Assembly: GCA_030425645.1 (NCBI GenBank)
Contig: JAUHZK010000003.1
Span: 236,518 to 300,517, forward strand
Direction of reading: 5' to 3'
Source: Gammaproteobacteria bacterium
Lineage (GTDB): Bacteria; Pseudomonadota; Gammaproteobacteria; JAPPPA01
Length of the DNA stretch: 64,000 nucleotides
This document shows positions 19,125-29,805 of the stretch, one piece after another. Both the position numbers and the translations under genes were made by a program. Within the stretch, counting starts at the first letter, position 1. Every line of letters begins with the position of its first letter. The notes below the pieces were generated by a model. It ran no database searches. It was given only the letters and a program-made list of their open reading frames with translations, and was not told where the DNA came from.

Positions 19125-20042
19125 ATGGAAGGGTTTTCTATTTTCGCAATCGCGGTCTTGGGGCTGGCCGTGGTTACCGTCTGGATGGGCGTGGTCACTG
19201 TGCCTCAGGGCATGGAGTACACCATTGAGCGTTTTGGCCGCTATAGCCGCACACTCAAGCCAGGGCTGGCCATTATGGTGCCGTACATGGATCGCATTGG
19301 CGCCAAAATGAGCATGATGGAAAGCGTGCTCGACGTACCGAGCCAAGAAGTGATCACCAAAGACAACGCCATGGTTGGTGCCGACGGCGTGGTGTTTTTC
19401 CAAGTGATTGATGCTGCCAAAGCGGCTTACGAGGTACGCAACCTCGAGCGCGCGATTCTTAATCTAACCATGACCAACATCCGTACGGTAATGGGCAGCA
19501 TGGATTTGGATGAGCTGCTATCTAACCGTGACGACATCAATAGCCGCCTGCTCAATGTGGTCGACGCTGCCACCACCCCTTGGGGCGTTAAGGTGACCCG
19601 TATTGAGATTAAAGACATTAATCCGCCGGCCGACCTAGTCGACTCGATGGCTCGCCAGATGAAGGCTGAGCGTGAGAAGCGGGCGCAAATTCTAGAAGCC
19701 GAAGGTATGCGTCAATCGGCGATTTTGAAGGCCGAAGGTGAAAAACAAAGTCAGATCCTAGAAGCCGAAGGTCGTCGCGAAGCAGCCTTCCGCGACGCCG
19801 AAGCGCGCGAACGTGAAGCCGAGGCCGAAGCCAAAGCTACCGAATCAGTGAGTCAGGCGATTGCTCAGGGTGATGTGAATGCCATCAACTACTTTGTTGC
19901 TCAAAGCTACGTTGAGGCCCTCAAAGAGATCGCCAGCGCCGACAACGAAAAACTTGTGCTGATGCCGCTAGAGGCTGGCAACGTTATCGGCGCCCTTGGC
20001 GGCATCAAGAATCTGACCGACGCCATTAGCCAGAAAGGTTAA
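19125..20042 (+). CDS. qmcA: SPFH/stomatin-family membrane protein (QmcA-like)
   Basis: 305 residues with one N-terminal membrane anchor (IFAIAVLGLAVVTVWMGVV) followed by an SPFH/band-7 domain (VPQGMEYTIERFGRYSRTL, VDAATTPWGVKVTRIEIKDI). A long charged coiled coil rich in EAEG and Ala follows, then a conserved C-terminal segment. Such proteins form large ring-like oligomers in the membrane and are usually paired with NfeD, as here: the NfeD gene starts 13 bp downstream. The upstream site AGGAG at 19112-19116 supports ATG 19125. Confidence 0.92.
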   Translation: MEGFSIFAIAVLGLAVVTVWMGVVTVPQGMEYTIERFGRYSRTLKPGLAIMVPYMDRIGAKMSMMESVLDVPSQEVITKDNAMVGADGVVFFQVIDAAKAAYEVRNLERAILNLTMTNIRTVMGSMDLDELLSNRDDINSRLLNVVDAATTPWGVKVTRIEIKDINPPADLVDSMARQMKAEREKRAQILEAEGMRQSAILKAEGEKQSQILEAEGRREAAFRDAEAREREAEAEAKATESVSQAIAQGDVNAINYFVAQSYVEALKEIASADNEKLVLMPLEAGNVIGALGGIKNLTDAISQKG

Positions 20043-20055
20043 GCGGGAGATAAGC

Positions 20056-20490
20056 ATGGAAATGGAATTTTGGTATTGGTGGACGATTGGTCTCGCGCTG
20101 CTCGCCGCTGAAGTATTTGCGCCCGGTGCTATTTTCTTATGGATGGGCGTTGCCGCCGGCGTGACTGGCGCGGCGTTACTGGCCGTACCGGAGATGTCGA
20201 TCGAAAGCCAATTACTGATTTTCTCGGTACTCAGCGTGGTCGCAGTCGTCAGTTGGCGAACGTTTTTCCATAAACACGACCGCCCAACCGATCAGCCCTC
20301 GCTTAATCAACGCAGCGCCCAATATATCGGCCGCGTGTTCACGCTCAACCAAGCCATTCAGAACGGCACCGGTTCAGTGACCGTGGATGACAGTCGCTGG
20401 AATGTTCGCGGCCCAGATATGCTGGCCGGTAGCAAAGTCAAAGTCACCGCTGTTGACGGCGTCATTTTGGTGGTTGAAGCCGTCGAATAA
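20056..20490 (+). CDS. NfeD-family membrane protein (YbbJ-like)
   Basis: 144 residues with three short membrane helices in the first half (for example WWTIGLALLAAEVFAPGAIF and LLIFSVLSVVAVVSW). A C-terminal OB-fold follows (IGRVFTLNQAIQNGTGSVTV, MLAGSKVKVTAVDGVILVV). It forms a two-gene operon with the SPFH protein and is thought to act with it at the membrane. A strong terminator follows. Confidence 0.92.
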   Translation: MEMEFWYWWTIGLALLAAEVFAPGAIFLWMGVAAGVTGAALLAVPEMSIESQLLIFSVLSVVAVVSWRTFFHKHDRPTDQPSLNQRSAQYIGRVFTLNQAIQNGTGSVTVDDSRWNVRGPDMLAGSKVKVTAVDGVILVVEAVE

Positions 20491-20511
20491 GGCACATAAG
20501 CAAGCCAATAA

Positions 20512-20538
20512 AAAAGCGACCATCAGGTCGCTTTTTTT
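20512..20538. terminator. Bidirectional terminator between nfeD and csrA
   Basis: Stem GCGACC (20516-20521) / GGTCGC (20526-20531) with loop ATCA, an A tract before and seven T after. It serves the nfeD transcript and, on the other strand, overlaps the csrA stop codon. Confidence 0.9.
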
Positions 20539-20734
20539 ATTGGCCCACTTGAATCTCAAGCGGTTCTTGTTCGTCATCATTCACGCGTTGGTAAATTTCC
20601 TCGCGGTGCACTTGCACTTCACGTGGCGCATCAACGCCAATCCTAACTTGCGAGCCTTTCACGCCCAACACGGTAATGGTTACATTATCGTCAATGCGTA
20701 TAGACTCACCTATACGCCGAGTAAGAATAAGCAC
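20537..20734 (-). CDS. csrA: Carbon storage regulator CsrA (RsmA)
   Basis: 65-residue RNA-binding dimer that controls translation by binding GGA motifs near ribosome-binding sites. Conserved [23 protein letters not shown] and the binding motif VHREEIYQR are present; the C-terminal tail is slightly longer than in E. coli. The start codon is GTG (complement of 20732-20734), preceded by AGGAGCAGGGAC, which contains two GGA motifs and could allow autoregulation. Its place beside lysC and alaS is the usual gammaproteobacterial order. Confidence 0.97.
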   Translation of the reverse strand: MLILTRRIGESIRIDDNVTITVLGVKGSQVRIGVDAPREVQVHREEIYQRVNDDEQEPLEIQVGQ

Positions 20735-20854
20735 GTCCCTGCTCCTTTTGTTTTTTACCCGCGGTACGTTGCTCGGCCGTTATTTATCCAGCCAGGCCAA
20801 TACAACATACCCTCCGTGAGCCTTTAGCATAGCACGGCGGAAACAAAATTTACC

Positions 20855-20872
20855 TAGGCACAGTGGTGCCTA
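20855..20872 (-). terminator. Possible terminator hairpin of lysC
   Basis: The 7-bp stem TAGGCAC / GTGCCTA with a 4-base loop lies just after the lysC stop. The following T tract is weak, so this may be a modest terminator that lets some transcription reach csrA. Confidence 0.45.
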
Positions 20873-20879
20873 TAGGACG

Positions 20880-22118
20880 TTAGGCAGCGGGCTCGCCGTC
20901 TAAGCCAAAACCTGCATGCAGACTACGCACAGCAAGCTCTAAGTACTTCTCGTCAACCACTACAGAAATCTTAATTTCAGAGGTTGCGATCATACGAATA
21001 TTGATACCTTCAGACGCCAAAATATCGAACATCTTCGCCGCCACACCCGCGTGAGAACGCATACCAACACCCACTAACGACACCTTCACAATGGTGCTGT
21101 CGCTAGTCACCTCAGAAGCATTCAGCTCTTGGCCAAGCTTCTGCACAATTTCTAGGGCTTTATCGTGGTCATTACGGTGTACGGTGAAGGTCAGATCGGT
21201 CACGGCGTCACCAATATTCTGAACAATCATGTCCACTTCCATATTGGCGTCGGCAATTTCGCCAAGCACCTTATGGGCAATACCAGGCTGGTCAGGTACA
21301 CCGCGAACGGTAATTTGAGCTTCATCGCGGCTAAAGGCGATACCGGAAATGAGTGGTGCTTCCACGTCGTTTTCCTCCAAAGAAATCAGGGTGCCACCAG
21401 GATTATTCACATCCTGATCTTCAAAACTTGAAAGTACCCGCATTGGTACTTGGTATTTGCCTGCAAACTCAACAGAACGAATTTGCAGCACTTTTGAGCC
21501 CAAGCTGGCCATTTCCAGCATCTCTTCAAAAGTAATATGCGGTAAGCGGCGAGCGTTTGGCTCAACCCGTGGATCAGTCGTGTAAACGCCATCCACATCG
21601 GTATAAATCTGGCATTCATCCGCTTTTAACGCCGCCGCCAAAGCCACCGCCGTGGTGTCGGAACCGCCGCGACCTAGCGTAGTGATATTGCCGTTATCGT
21701 CGATACCTTGGAAACCGGCAACTACCACTACACGACCGGCATCAAGATCAGCCCGCATCTTGTGATCGTCGATATTGTTAATTCGCGCTTTCATATGCGA
21801 ACTGTCGGTCTGCATCGCCACCTGCCAGCCGGTATAGCTGCGTGCGTCTTGGCCGCGCTTATGCAAAGCCATGCACAGCAAAGCAATGGTGACTTGCTCG
21901 CCGGTAGAAACCAATACATCCATTTCACGCGGTGTTGGGCGATCGGAAATATCATTCGCTAAACCAATCAGGCGATTGGTCTCGCCCGACATGGCCGACA
22001 CCGCCACCACCACGTCATGCCCCGCTTTGCGGAACTTGATGATCTTCTCAGCAACATTCTCAATGCGATCGGTGGTACCGACCGATGTGCCGCCGTATTT
22101 TTGAACAATTAATGCCAT
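20880..22118 (-). CDS. lysC: Aspartate kinase
   Basis: 412-residue enzyme that phosphorylates aspartate, the first step toward lysine, threonine, methionine and diaminopimelate. The N-terminal kinase domain has KYGGTSVG (7-14) and GRGGSDTTAVALA; two ACT domains follow (ITVRGVPDQPGIAHKV and KVSLVGVGMRSHAGVAAKMF). This single-domain type (no homoserine dehydrogenase fusion) is the Pseudomonas form, usually controlled by feedback through the ACT domains. No leader riboswitch is evident in the short, repeat-filled upstream gap. Confidence 0.96.
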   Translation of the reverse strand: MALIVQKYGGTSVGTTDRIENVAEKIIKFRKAGHDVVVAVSAMSGETNRLIGLANDISDRPTPREMDVLVSTGEQVTIALLCMALHKRGQDARSYTGWQVAMQTDSSHMKARINNIDDHKMRADLDAGRVVVVAGFQGIDDNGNITTLGRGGSDTTAVALAAALKADECQIYTDVDGVYTTDPRVEPNARRLPHITFEEMLEMASLGSKVLQIRSVEFAGKYQVPMRVLSSFEDQDVNNPGGTLISLEENDVEAPLISGIAFSRDEAQITVRGVPDQPGIAHKVLGEIADANMEVDMIVQNIGDAVTDLTFTVHRNDHDKALEIVQKLGQELNASEVTSDSTIVKVSLVGVGMRSHAGVAAKMFDILASEGINIRMIATSEIKISVVVDEKYLELAVRSLHAGFGLDGEPAA

Positions 22119-22133
22119 TCTTTCTCTCTTTCT

Positions 22134-22236
22134 CCCCTCTCCCTATGAGGGAGAGGGGCTGGGGGAGAGGGTGTGATCAAAACATTACACGCCACTCTAC
22201 CCCCTCCCTAAATCCCTCCCCCTAAAGGGGGAGGGA
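22134..22236. repeat. Pair of GC-skewed palindromes between alaS and lysC
   Basis: The gap between alaS and lysC is occupied by two hairpin-forming palindromes. The first is CCCCTCTCCCT (22134-22144) / AGGGAGAGGGG (22148-22158), a perfect 11-bp stem. The second is TCCCTCCCCC (22213-22222) / GGGGGAGGGA (22227-22236), a perfect 10-bp stem. Together with a GGGGGAGAGGGTG stretch between them they look like a short dispersed extragenic palindromic repeat of the kind seen in many gammaproteobacteria. It may end or stabilise transcripts between alaS and lysC. Confidence 0.75.
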
Positions 22237-22243
22237 CTTCAAA

Positions 22244-24883
22244 TTAACTTAGCGCCTCTTCTACTAGCGCTTTTACACTGTCTAATGCAGCAGGCAATGC
22301 CGCAGCATCACTGCCACCCGCCTGCGCCATATCTGGGCGTCCGCCGCCCTTGCCGCCAACTTGTTGCGCTACCGCACCAACAATTTTGCCAGCGTGCAAT
22401 TTGTCGGTTTCGGCTTTGGTTACACCGCCTGCAAGCGCCACTTTTTCACCATTAACGGTCGCCAACACCACCACCGCTTGGCCAAGCTTGTCTTTTAGCT
22501 GGTCAACAGTGTTACGTAGCGTTTTAGGGTCCGCACCCGGCAACTCGGCAGCCAGCACCTTAACGCCGCCGATTTCAACGGCTTGACCCGCCAAATCAGC
22601 GCCGGCACTGCTCGCCATTTTGGCTTTTAGTGCTTCTAGCTCTTTCTCTAGTTCACGGTTGCGATCCAACAAGCCGGTAATTTTGGCAGGCAGATCATCT
22701 TTAGCGGCTTTTACTTGTGCCGCAGCGCCCGCTAACAAGGCTTCTTGCTCACGTACATAAGCCGTTGCACCTTCGCCGGTTACGGCTTCAATCCGGCGTA
22801 CGCCAGAAGCCACACCGGTTTCTGAAATAATACGGAACAGGCCAATATCACCGGCGCGCTCAACATGAGTACCGCCGCAAAGCTCTACCGAGAAGTCGCC
22901 GATTTTCATCACCCGCACTTCATCGCCGTACTTTTCACCAAACAGCGCCATCGCGCCCGATGCCACGGCATCGTCATAGCTGCATAGCTTGGTTTCGGCA
23001 GGGTTGTTCTCGCGAATCTGCTGATTCACGCGATCTTCAATTTGCTGTTGTTGCTCTAGGCTAACTGGCTCGTAGTGCGAGAAGTCAAAACGCAGGCGAT
23101 CCGGCGCAACCAAAGAACCTTTCTGAGCCACATGCTCACCCAAGATTTCACGCAAGGCAGCATGCATTAAGTGTGTCGCTGAGTGATTTAGCACGATGGC
23201 TGAACGACGGGCTTGGTCTACATTCGCGCCCAAGACATCGCCAACTTTAATCGCGCCCGATTCCAGCTTGCCGATATGGGCATGCGCCTGAGTGTCGGTT
23301 TCAGTGGCTTGTTTTTGGGTGTCGCTGACCGCGAATACCACACCATCGGCCAGCAGTTGGCCGGCATCACCTTGCTGGCCACCAGACTCAGCGTAGAACG
23401 GTGTTTTATCCAACACCACTAAAGCCTCATCACCCGCCGCCAGACTATCGACGGTAGCGCCGTCTTTAACAATCGCGGTGACGGTGCCTTGTCCGTCTAG
23501 GCCGTCATAGCCTTCAAACTCAGAACCAGAAGCCAGTTTCAATGACTTGTCATAACCGGTGGCAAAACTGCTACCAGCACGCGCGCGTTCACGCTGCGCA
23601 TTCATTTCTGACTCAAATCCGGCTTCGTCGATTTGTAGCTCACGCTCACGCGCCACATCGGCGGTTAAGTCGACGGGGAAACCGTAAGTGTCGTAAAGCT
23701 TAAACACCACATCACCGGGAATGGTGTCGCCGTCCATGCCTTTGATCGCCGCTTCTAGCAGCTTCATGCCTTGATCTAGGGTTTCAGCAAAGCGTTGCTC
23801 TTCTTGCAGCAACACTTTCTCAACATGAGCTTGTGCTTTCTCCAGCTCAGGATAGGCATCGCCCATCTCAGCCACCAACGGTGCAACCAACTTCTGGAAG
23901 AACACGTTGCTTTGGCCGAGTTTGTAACCGTGGCGAATGGCGCGGCGAATAATGCGGCGCAGCACATAACCACGACCTTCGTTAGACGGCAATACGCCAT
24001 CCACGATCATAAAGGCAGTCGAGCGAATGTGATCTGCCACCACTTTGTGTGATGCCCCAAGTTCGGCAAGGGGTTCGTCGGTCTTGCCAGTTTCAACCTG
24101 TACCGCTTTAAGCAAGTTCGCGAACAGATCAATCTCGTAGTTTTCATGCACGCCTTGCAGTACAGCCGCTAAACGCTCCAGGCCCATGCCGGTATCTACC
24201 GACGGCTTAGGCAACGGATTTAGCGTGCCATCTGCGGAACGGTCGTACTGCATAAATACGAGGTTCCAAATTTCGATATAACGGTCACCGTCTTCTTCAG
24301 GCGTGCCCGGTGGGCCACCCCAAACATGATCACCGTGGTCGTAGAAGATTTCAGAGCATGGGCCACAAGGGCCGGTATCGCCCATCGACCAGAAGTTGTC
24401 TTTAGCACCAATGCGCGAAAAACGCTCTGGTGAAATACCGACTTCTTTTAACCAAATATCTTCGGCTTCTTGGTCTTCTTCAAACACGGTCACCCAAAGC
24501 TTCTCTTCAGGCAAATTCAAGGTAACGGTGAGGTATTCCCAAGCGTACTGAATGGCTTCGCGTTTGAAGTAGTCACCAAAACTGAAGTTGCCCAGCATTT
24601 CAAAAAAGGTGTGGTGACGCGCGGTATAGCCGACGTTTTCAAGGTCGTTATGCTTACCACCGGCACGTACGCAACGCTGCGAGGTGGTGGCAGTGCTATA
24701 GCTGCGTTTGTCGTCGCCGAGGAACACATCTTTAAACTGCACCATGCCAGCGTTGGTGAACATTAAAGTTGGGTCATTACCGGGCACGAGCGGGCTGCTG
24801 GCAACCTTCTGGTGGCCTTTGCTGGCGAAGAAATCCAAAAACGAATTTCGAATCCCGGCTGTGCTGGTGTCTTTTAACGACAT
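22244..24883 (-). CDS. alaS: Alanyl-tRNA synthetase
   Basis: 879-residue class II synthetase with all usual domains. The N-terminal catalytic core has [14 protein letters not shown] and [13 protein letters not shown]. The editing domain shows [11 protein letters not shown] and the zinc-type [10 protein letters not shown]. The C-terminal DHHA1-like domain ends with [16 protein letters not shown]. Length is near that of E. coli AlaS. It lies 16 bp after recX on the same strand, the conserved recA-recX-alaS order. Confidence 0.97.
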   Translation of the reverse strand: MSLKDTSTAGIRNSFLDFFASKGHQKVASSPLVPGNDPTLMFTNAGMVQFKDVFLGDDKRSYSTATTSQRCVRAGGKHNDLENVGYTARHHTFFEMLGNFSFGDYFKREAIQYAWEYLTVTLNLPEEKLWVTVFEEDQEAEDIWLKEVGISPERFSRIGAKDNFWSMGDTGPCGPCSEIFYDHGDHVWGGPPGTPEEDGDRYIEIWNLVFMQYDRSADGTLNPLPKPSVDTGMGLERLAAVLQGVHENYEIDLFANLLKAVQVETGKTDEPLAELGASHKVVADHIRSTAFMIVDGVLPSNEGRGYVLRRIIRRAIRHGYKLGQSNVFFQKLVAPLVAEMGDAYPELEKAQAHVEKVLLQEEQRFAETLDQGMKLLEAAIKGMDGDTIPGDVVFKLYDTYGFPVDLTADVARERELQIDEAGFESEMNAQRERARAGSSFATGYDKSLKLASGSEFEGYDGLDGQGTVTAIVKDGATVDSLAAGDEALVVLDKTPFYAESGGQQGDAGQLLADGVVFAVSDTQKQATETDTQAHAHIGKLESGAIKVGDVLGANVDQARRSAIVLNHSATHLMHAALREILGEHVAQKGSLVAPDRLRFDFSHYEPVSLEQQQQIEDRVNQQIRENNPAETKLCSYDDAVASGAMALFGEKYGDEVRVMKIGDFSVELCGGTHVERAGDIGLFRIISETGVASGVRRIEAVTGEGATAYVREQEALLAGAAAQVKAAKDDLPAKITGLLDRNRELEKELEALKAKMASSAGADLAGQAVEIGGVKVLAAELPGADPKTLRNTVDQLKDKLGQAVVVLATVNGEKVALAGGVTKAETDKLHAGKIVGAVAQQVGGKGGGRPDMAQAGGSDAAALPAALDSVKALVEEALS

Positions 24884-24899
24884 AGTTCGGTCCTAAACC

Positions 24900-25457
24900 C
24901 TAGTCTTCTTGTAGCGCATATTGAATATGCTGCATTTCAAATCCACGGCTTTGCAAAAATCGCATTTGCCGCGCTTTTTCTTTAAATTCTGTTGGCAACT
25001 CTTCGCCAAACTTACGCTCGCGCACGTCACGCGCCAGCTCAAACCAATCGGTTTCACAAGCTTCAAAAGCATTACTGATTTTGTCAGTCGGTAGCTTTTT
25101 CTGCTTCATATCATTCTTAATGCGCAGCGGGCCATGGCCGCGCCGGGCGCGCATATTCACAAAGCTCTCAGCGAAGCGCTCATCGCTCAGATAACCTTCT
25201 CGCTCTAAGGCATCGAGCACATCATCGAGCATGTCCTCATCAGGCTTTTCGGGCTCAATGCCCTGCACAATATCCGCCCGCTGGCGTCGCCCTTCCTCGC
25301 CCCGCTTTGGCCAAGGTGCCGGCGGCACAAGCAGCTTGTCACGCAGCTCTTCGCGGCCGTGTTCTCTAGCCGCTAAAACGCGTAACGCCCGCGCAAAGAG
25401 CGGGCGTCGTGGGTCATCACTGGGCAGCGCAGCCCATTGTTCGACAGCTAAAGCCAT
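24900..25457 (-). CDS. recX: Regulatory protein RecX
   Basis: 185-residue modulator that caps and destabilises RecA filaments. The three-helix RecX repeats are visible (ARALRVLAAREHGREELRDK, LDALEREGYLSDERFAESFV, RMRFLQSRGFEMQHIQYAL region). A Lys/Arg/Glu/Pro-rich insertion of about 30 residues separates the first and second repeats, longer than usual. The gene follows recA after 108 bp, consistent with read-through past RecA. Confidence 0.93.
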   Translation of the reverse strand: MALAVEQWAALPSDDPRRPLFARALRVLAAREHGREELRDKLLVPPAPWPKRGEEGRRQRADIVQGIEPEKPDEDMLDDVLDALEREGYLSDERFAESFVNMRARRGHGPLRIKNDMKQKKLPTDKISNAFEACETDWFELARDVRERKFGEELPTEFKEKARQMRFLQSRGFEMQHIQYALQED

Positions 25458-25565
25458 TTAACGCGGCGCTAGCAAAGCCCGCCCGATTGCCTCGGGCGCG
25501 CGCATTCTACTACTGTAGGGCGTTTTATGCTTGGCCGCCGCTTAATCAGCGGTTTAATCAGCTGC

Positions 25566-26606
25566 TTAATCGGCTGCGTCATCGCCTGCACCGGCGTCTT
25601 CAGACACCGCATCAGGTTTTGGCATTAATTGCGCTCGAATGTCTGCTTCTAAGCGCGCCATTAGCTCAGGATTCTCAAGCAAGTGCGCACGCACATTCTC
25701 TTTACCCTGGCCAATACGGTCGCCATCACAGCTATACCAAGCACCGGCTTTATCAATCAGATTCAGTTGTACGCCTAGGTCAATAATTTCGCCAGCACGC
25801 GACACACCCTGGTTGTAAAGAATTTCAAACTCAGCCTGCTTAAACGGCGGCGATACTTTGTTTTTCACAACCTTCACGCGAGTTTGGTTACCTACCACTT
25901 CGTCGCCCTTCTTAATCGCGCCAATACGACGGATATCCATACGAACAGAAGAGTAGAACTTAAGCGCGTTACCACCGGTAGTGGTTTCTGGGCTACCAAA
26001 CATCACACCAATCTTCATACGGATTTGGTTAATGAAGATAACCAAGGTGTTGGTACGTTTAATATTGGCGGTTAGCTTACGTAGCGCTTGGCTCATCAAA
26101 CGCGCCTGTAAACCCATATGGCTGTCGCCCATATCGCCTTCAATTTCGGCCTTAGGCGTTAGCGCCGCAACCGAATCCACCACCACGATGTCGACGCCAC
26201 CAGAGCGTACAAGCATGTCGGTAATTTCTAGCGCTTGCTCACCGGTGTCCGGCTGAGAAACCAAGAGGTTGTCTACGTCTACGCCTAATTTCGCGGCGTA
26301 AGCTGGGTCTAGCGCGTGCTCAGCATCAACAAACGCGGCGGTGCCGCCCGCTTTTTGTGCTTCCGCAATCGCGTGCAAGGTCAGCGTGGTTTTACCTGAT
26401 GATTCAGGGCCGTAGATTTCACAGATACGGCCTTTAGGCAGACCACCTAAACCAAGCGCCACATCTAAGGTTAACGAACCGGTAGAAACCGCTTCAATAT
26501 CTCTGGCAACAGACTCGTCGCCCATGCGCATGATCGAGCCTTTGCCAAACTGCTTTTCAATCTGTTGCAGGGCCGCGGCTAACGCTTTCTTGCGATCATC
26601 ATCCAT
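25566..26606 (-). CDS. recA: Recombinase RecA
   Basis: 346 residues from the ATG at 26604-26606, which a GAGGAAAAGAG ribosome-binding site supports over an upstream in-frame start at 26624. Walker A is GPESSGKT (K72), and the LexA-coprotease and DNA-binding loops are recognisable ([40 protein letters not shown]). The acidic C-terminal tail ([12 protein letters not shown]) is typical. It promotes strand exchange and the SOS response. No convincing LexA box is visible in the 42-bp gap to pncC. Confidence 0.98.
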   Translation of the reverse strand: MDDDRKKALAAALQQIEKQFGKGSIMRMGDESVARDIEAVSTGSLTLDVALGLGGLPKGRICEIYGPESSGKTTLTLHAIAEAQKAGGTAAFVDAEHALDPAYAAKLGVDVDNLLVSQPDTGEQALEITDMLVRSGGVDIVVVDSVAALTPKAEIEGDMGDSHMGLQARLMSQALRKLTANIKRTNTLVIFINQIRMKIGVMFGSPETTTGGNALKFYSSVRMDIRRIGAIKKGDEVVGNQTRVKVVKNKVSPPFKQAEFEILYNQGVSRAGEIIDLGVQLNLIDKAGAWYSCDGDRIGQGKENVRAHLLENPELMARLEADIRAQLMPKPDAVSEDAGAGDDAAD

Positions 26607-26648
26607 TCTCTTTTCCTCAATCATTACGCATTTTTAAAGGCGTACATT

Positions 26649-27134
26649 TTACAGTCTATTCACCGTATCCAAAAGGCGATTCAGCGCGTATTCCACCGCT
26701 TCTGAACGCACCGCCTGACGGTTTCCATCAAATACCACACATGCCGTCTCAGCGACGCCATTTCGGTCGCCCCAAGCAAACCAAACCGTACCCACCGGCT
26801 TGTCCGGCGAGCCGCCAGTTGGGCCTGCTATACCGGTGATGGCGACGCCAACATCAGCCGACGTCGCTAGCCACAATCCAGCCAGCATCGCCTCTGCCGT
26901 TTGCTGCGATACCGCGCCATGCGCATCCAAGGTCTGCGCCGGCACGGCTAGCAACTTTTCCTTAGCGGAATTGGCATAAGTCACAATGCCCGCTTCCAGC
27001 ACCGCCGAGCTGCCGGAAATATCAGTAATGGCATTCGCCACACCGCCGCCCGTGCAAGATTCAGCCGTCGCCAGCAACAATTCTGCCGCGGCAGCTTGTT
27101 TCACTAATTTTTCGGCTAAGTCTTGGCTAGGCAT
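26649..27134 (-). CDS. pncC: Nicotinamide-nucleotide amidase (CinA C-terminal type)
   Basis: 161-residue single-domain enzyme that deamidates NMN to nicotinate mononucleotide for NAD recycling. Family hallmarks AESCTGGGVANAITDISG (catalytic Ser within) and GIVTYANSAKEKLLAV, then GIAGPTGGSPDKPVGTVWFA, are all present. It lies upstream of recA on the same strand, the usual order, and is divergent from mutS across a 98-bp gap. Confidence 0.95.
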   Translation of the reverse strand: MPSQDLAEKLVKQAAAAELLLATAESCTGGGVANAITDISGSSAVLEAGIVTYANSAKEKLLAVPAQTLDAHGAVSQQTAEAMLAGLWLATSADVGVAITGIAGPTGGSPDKPVGTVWFAWGDRNGVAETACVVFDGNRQAVRSEAVEYALNRLLDTVNRL

Positions 27135-27232
27135 TTAGGCAGGGTTCGTTACAATGTTCCGTCTTAGCTCCCCAATATAAAGCCCCGCAGTATCAAATGG
27201 CGATACCGCGATAAAAAATTACATTCCAAAAC

Positions 27233-29803
27233 ATGGCCGCCGCAAAAAGCTCAGAACACACCCCCATGATGAAACAGTATTTGGCGCTCAAAGCTGAGCA
27301 GCCAGATCGTTTGCTGTTTTACCGCATGGGCGACTTTTACGAGCTGTTTATGGACGACGCCGTGCGCGCCGCCAAGCTGTTGGACTTGTCGCTGACACAA
27401 CGCGGCAAATCTAACGGCCAACCGATACCCATGGCTGGAGTACCACACCATGCCGCGGAAGGTTATTTAGCCAAATTGATTCGTATGGGCGAGTCCGTCG
27501 CCATTGCTGAACAAATTGGCGACCCAGCCACCTCAAAAGGCCCTGTAGAACGCAAAGTCGTTCGCATTGTTACGCCAGGCACAGTAACTGACGAAGCACT
27601 GCTAGACGCCCGAAAAGAAAGCCTACTCACCGCAATTGCAAATACAGACGAAGGCTACGGCCTCGCCACAATCGAACTTAGCGAAGGACGCTTCACACTA
27701 GTAGAGCTAACAACCGAAGAAGCACTGCACGGCGAAATTGAGCGCCTGCAACCCGCCGAAATCCTGATTGATGAAATGACCGACCTACCGGCCATTTTCA
27801 CTGAGCGCGCGGGCGTCACTCGTCGCCCACCTTGGCATTTCGACCGCGAAACCGGCGAACGACTACTCTGCGAACAGCTTGGCACTCGTGACCTGCAAGG
27901 CTTTGGCTGCGAAGAAGCCCATATTGCTGTCGCTGCCGCGGGCGCGCTGATGCAATACGTGCGCGACACCCAACGCGCCGCGCTGCCGCATATTCGTGGT
28001 TTAACGCTGGAACAACATAGCGACCAGCTGCAAATGGATGCTGCCACGCGCCGCAATCTAGAACTGGAACACAACCTCTCAGGCCGCCACGAACATACGA
28101 TTGCGGGCGTATTGGACGGCAGCACCACTGCCATGGGTAGCCGCCTACTCCGCCGCTGGCTGAATACACCGCTGCGTCAGCGCGCCGTATTAAATGCGCG
28201 CCATGAAGCCGTGGCTGAAATACAGCGGCAGATGCTGCATCTGCAACTTAGCGACTACCTGCACGCGGTGGGAGATGTTGAACGCATCCTGAGTCGAGTA
28301 GCCCTGCGCTCGGCCCGCCCACGTGATTTAACGCGCCTGCGTGACTCTATTGCGGTTGCACCCGCACTGCGTCAAAGCATTAATGGCCTAAGCAGCGAGC
28401 GCTTACAACAGCTGCACGGCGAAATCGCTGAGCATCCAGATACTTTGGCGCTGCTGCAAAAAGCCATTATGGAAGAGCCACCGCAACTGATTCGCGACGG
28501 CGGCGTGATTGCAGAAGGTTATGACAGCGAGCTAGACGAGTTACGCGGCCTGAGCCAAAACGCCGACCAATACCTGGTTGACCTAGAAGAACGCGAAAAA
28601 GCCCGTACCGGCTTTAGCACGCTGAAAGTCGCCTATAACCGCGTGCATGGTTACTACATCGAACTCAGCAAAACTCAAGCAGTCGATGCACCCGACGATT
28701 ACCAGCGGCGACAAACACTGAAAAACCAAGAGCGTTTTATTACGCCCGAACTGAAACAATTTGAAGACAAAGTACTGAGCGCCCGTGAGCGTGCATTGGC
28801 ACGTGAAAAAGCGCTATACGAAGCCTTACTCGACACACTCTGCGAATCATTATCCGAACTACAAAGCACCGCCCGTGCGATTGCCGAGCTGGATGTGCTC
28901 AATACCTTTGCTGAGCGCGCCGACACACTCAACCTGTGTCGTCCAGAACTCGTTGAGCAACAAGGCATCAATATCCAAGCCGGTCGCCATTTGGTGATTG
29001 AGCAGGCTCTAGAAGACCCGTTCGTACCGAATGATTTGGTCTATTCGGAAGACAGAATGAAGGTCATCACCGGCCCCAATATGGGCGGTAAAAGTACCTA
29101 TATGCGCCAAGCGGCGTTAATTGTTCTGCTCGCCCATATCGGTAGTTTTGTGCCTGCGACGAGTGCCGAAATCGGCCCGATTGATCGAATCTTCACTCGC
29201 ATTGGCGCGTCCGACAATCTCGCCGCCGGCCAATCTACCTTTATGGTGGAAATGACCGAAACCGCCAATATCCTCAATAACGCCACCGCCGACTCACTGG
29301 TGATCATGGACGAAATCGGCCGCGGCACCAGCACCTACGACGGCCTTTCACTGGCCTGGGCCTGCGCCGAACATTTAGCGCAGCAAGGCAGCTACACCCT
29401 ATTCGCTACTCACTACTTCGAACTGACTTCATTAGCCGAAGCCCACGAAGCCGTGAGCAACGTGCACCTAGACGCCACCGAACATAACGGCAAACTGGTT
29501 TTCCTACACGCGGTAAAAGACGGCCCCGCCAACCAAAGCTACGGCCTACAAGTCGCCGCGCTCGCCGGTGTACCCAAAGAAGTCATCACCCAAGCGCGAC
29601 ACAAGTTGGAAGAGCTTGAAACCATCGCCGCGCAACAACAAGCACAGCCTCAGCAATTTGGTTTGTTTGATGCTCCAGCTAGGAAAGCGGCGGAGAAAAA
29701 AGAACCCAGCGAACTTGAAAAGACACTGGCTGAAATCAATCCGGACGAAATGACGCCGCGTGAGGCCCTGAGCGCGCTCTATAAACTAAAAGGCGTTCAT
29801 TAA
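27233..29803 (+). CDS. mutS: DNA mismatch repair protein MutS
   Basis: 856-residue mismatch sensor. The mismatch-binding motif is GDFYELF (Phe35, Glu37). The C-terminal ABC-type ATPase has Walker [10 protein letters not shown] (K620), the signature STFMVEMTE and Walker [13 protein letters not shown]. The tail ends with [17 protein letters not shown]. Length and motif positions match E. coli MutS. It is divergent from pncC; just 2 bp after its stop comes an unrelated nuclease-like gene, where Pseudomonas relatives usually have fdxA. Confidence 0.98.
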   Translation: MAAAKSSEHTPMMKQYLALKAEQPDRLLFYRMGDFYELFMDDAVRAAKLLDLSLTQRGKSNGQPIPMAGVPHHAAEGYLAKLIRMGESVAIAEQIGDPATSKGPVERKVVRIVTPGTVTDEALLDARKESLLTAIANTDEGYGLATIELSEGRFTLVELTTEEALHGEIERLQPAEILIDEMTDLPAIFTERAGVTRRPPWHFDRETGERLLCEQLGTRDLQGFGCEEAHIAVAAAGALMQYVRDTQRAALPHIRGLTLEQHSDQLQMDAATRRNLELEHNLSGRHEHTIAGVLDGSTTAMGSRLLRRWLNTPLRQRAVLNARHEAVAEIQRQMLHLQLSDYLHAVGDVERILSRVALRSARPRDLTRLRDSIAVAPALRQSINGLSSERLQQLHGEIAEHPDTLALLQKAIMEEPPQLIRDGGVIAEGYDSELDELRGLSQNADQYLVDLEEREKARTGFSTLKVAYNRVHGYYIELSKTQAVDAPDDYQRRQTLKNQERFITPELKQFEDKVLSARERALAREKALYEALLDTLCESLSELQSTARAIAELDVLNTFAERADTLNLCRPELVEQQGINIQAGRHLVIEQALEDPFVPNDLVYSEDRMKVITGPNMGGKSTYMRQAALIVLLAHIGSFVPATSAEIGPIDRIFTRIGASDNLAAGQSTFMVEMTETANILNNATADSLVIMDEIGRGTSTYDGLSLAWACAEHLAQQGSYTLFATHYFELTSLAEAHEAVSNVHLDATEHNGKLVFLHAVKDGPANQSYGLQVAALAGVPKEVITQARHKLEELETIAAQQQAQPQQFGLFDAPARKAAEKKEPSELEKTLAEINPDEMTPREALSALYKLKGVH

Positions 29804-29805
29804 AA

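Noticed and set aside
20387..20827. 146-residue plus-strand frame across csrA
   Set aside because: It runs antisense through csrA and a terminator; coding evidence belongs to csrA.
26630..26650. LexA box upstream of recA
   Set aside because: Only one half-site fits; the spacing and second half do not match the CTGT-N8-ACAG pattern.
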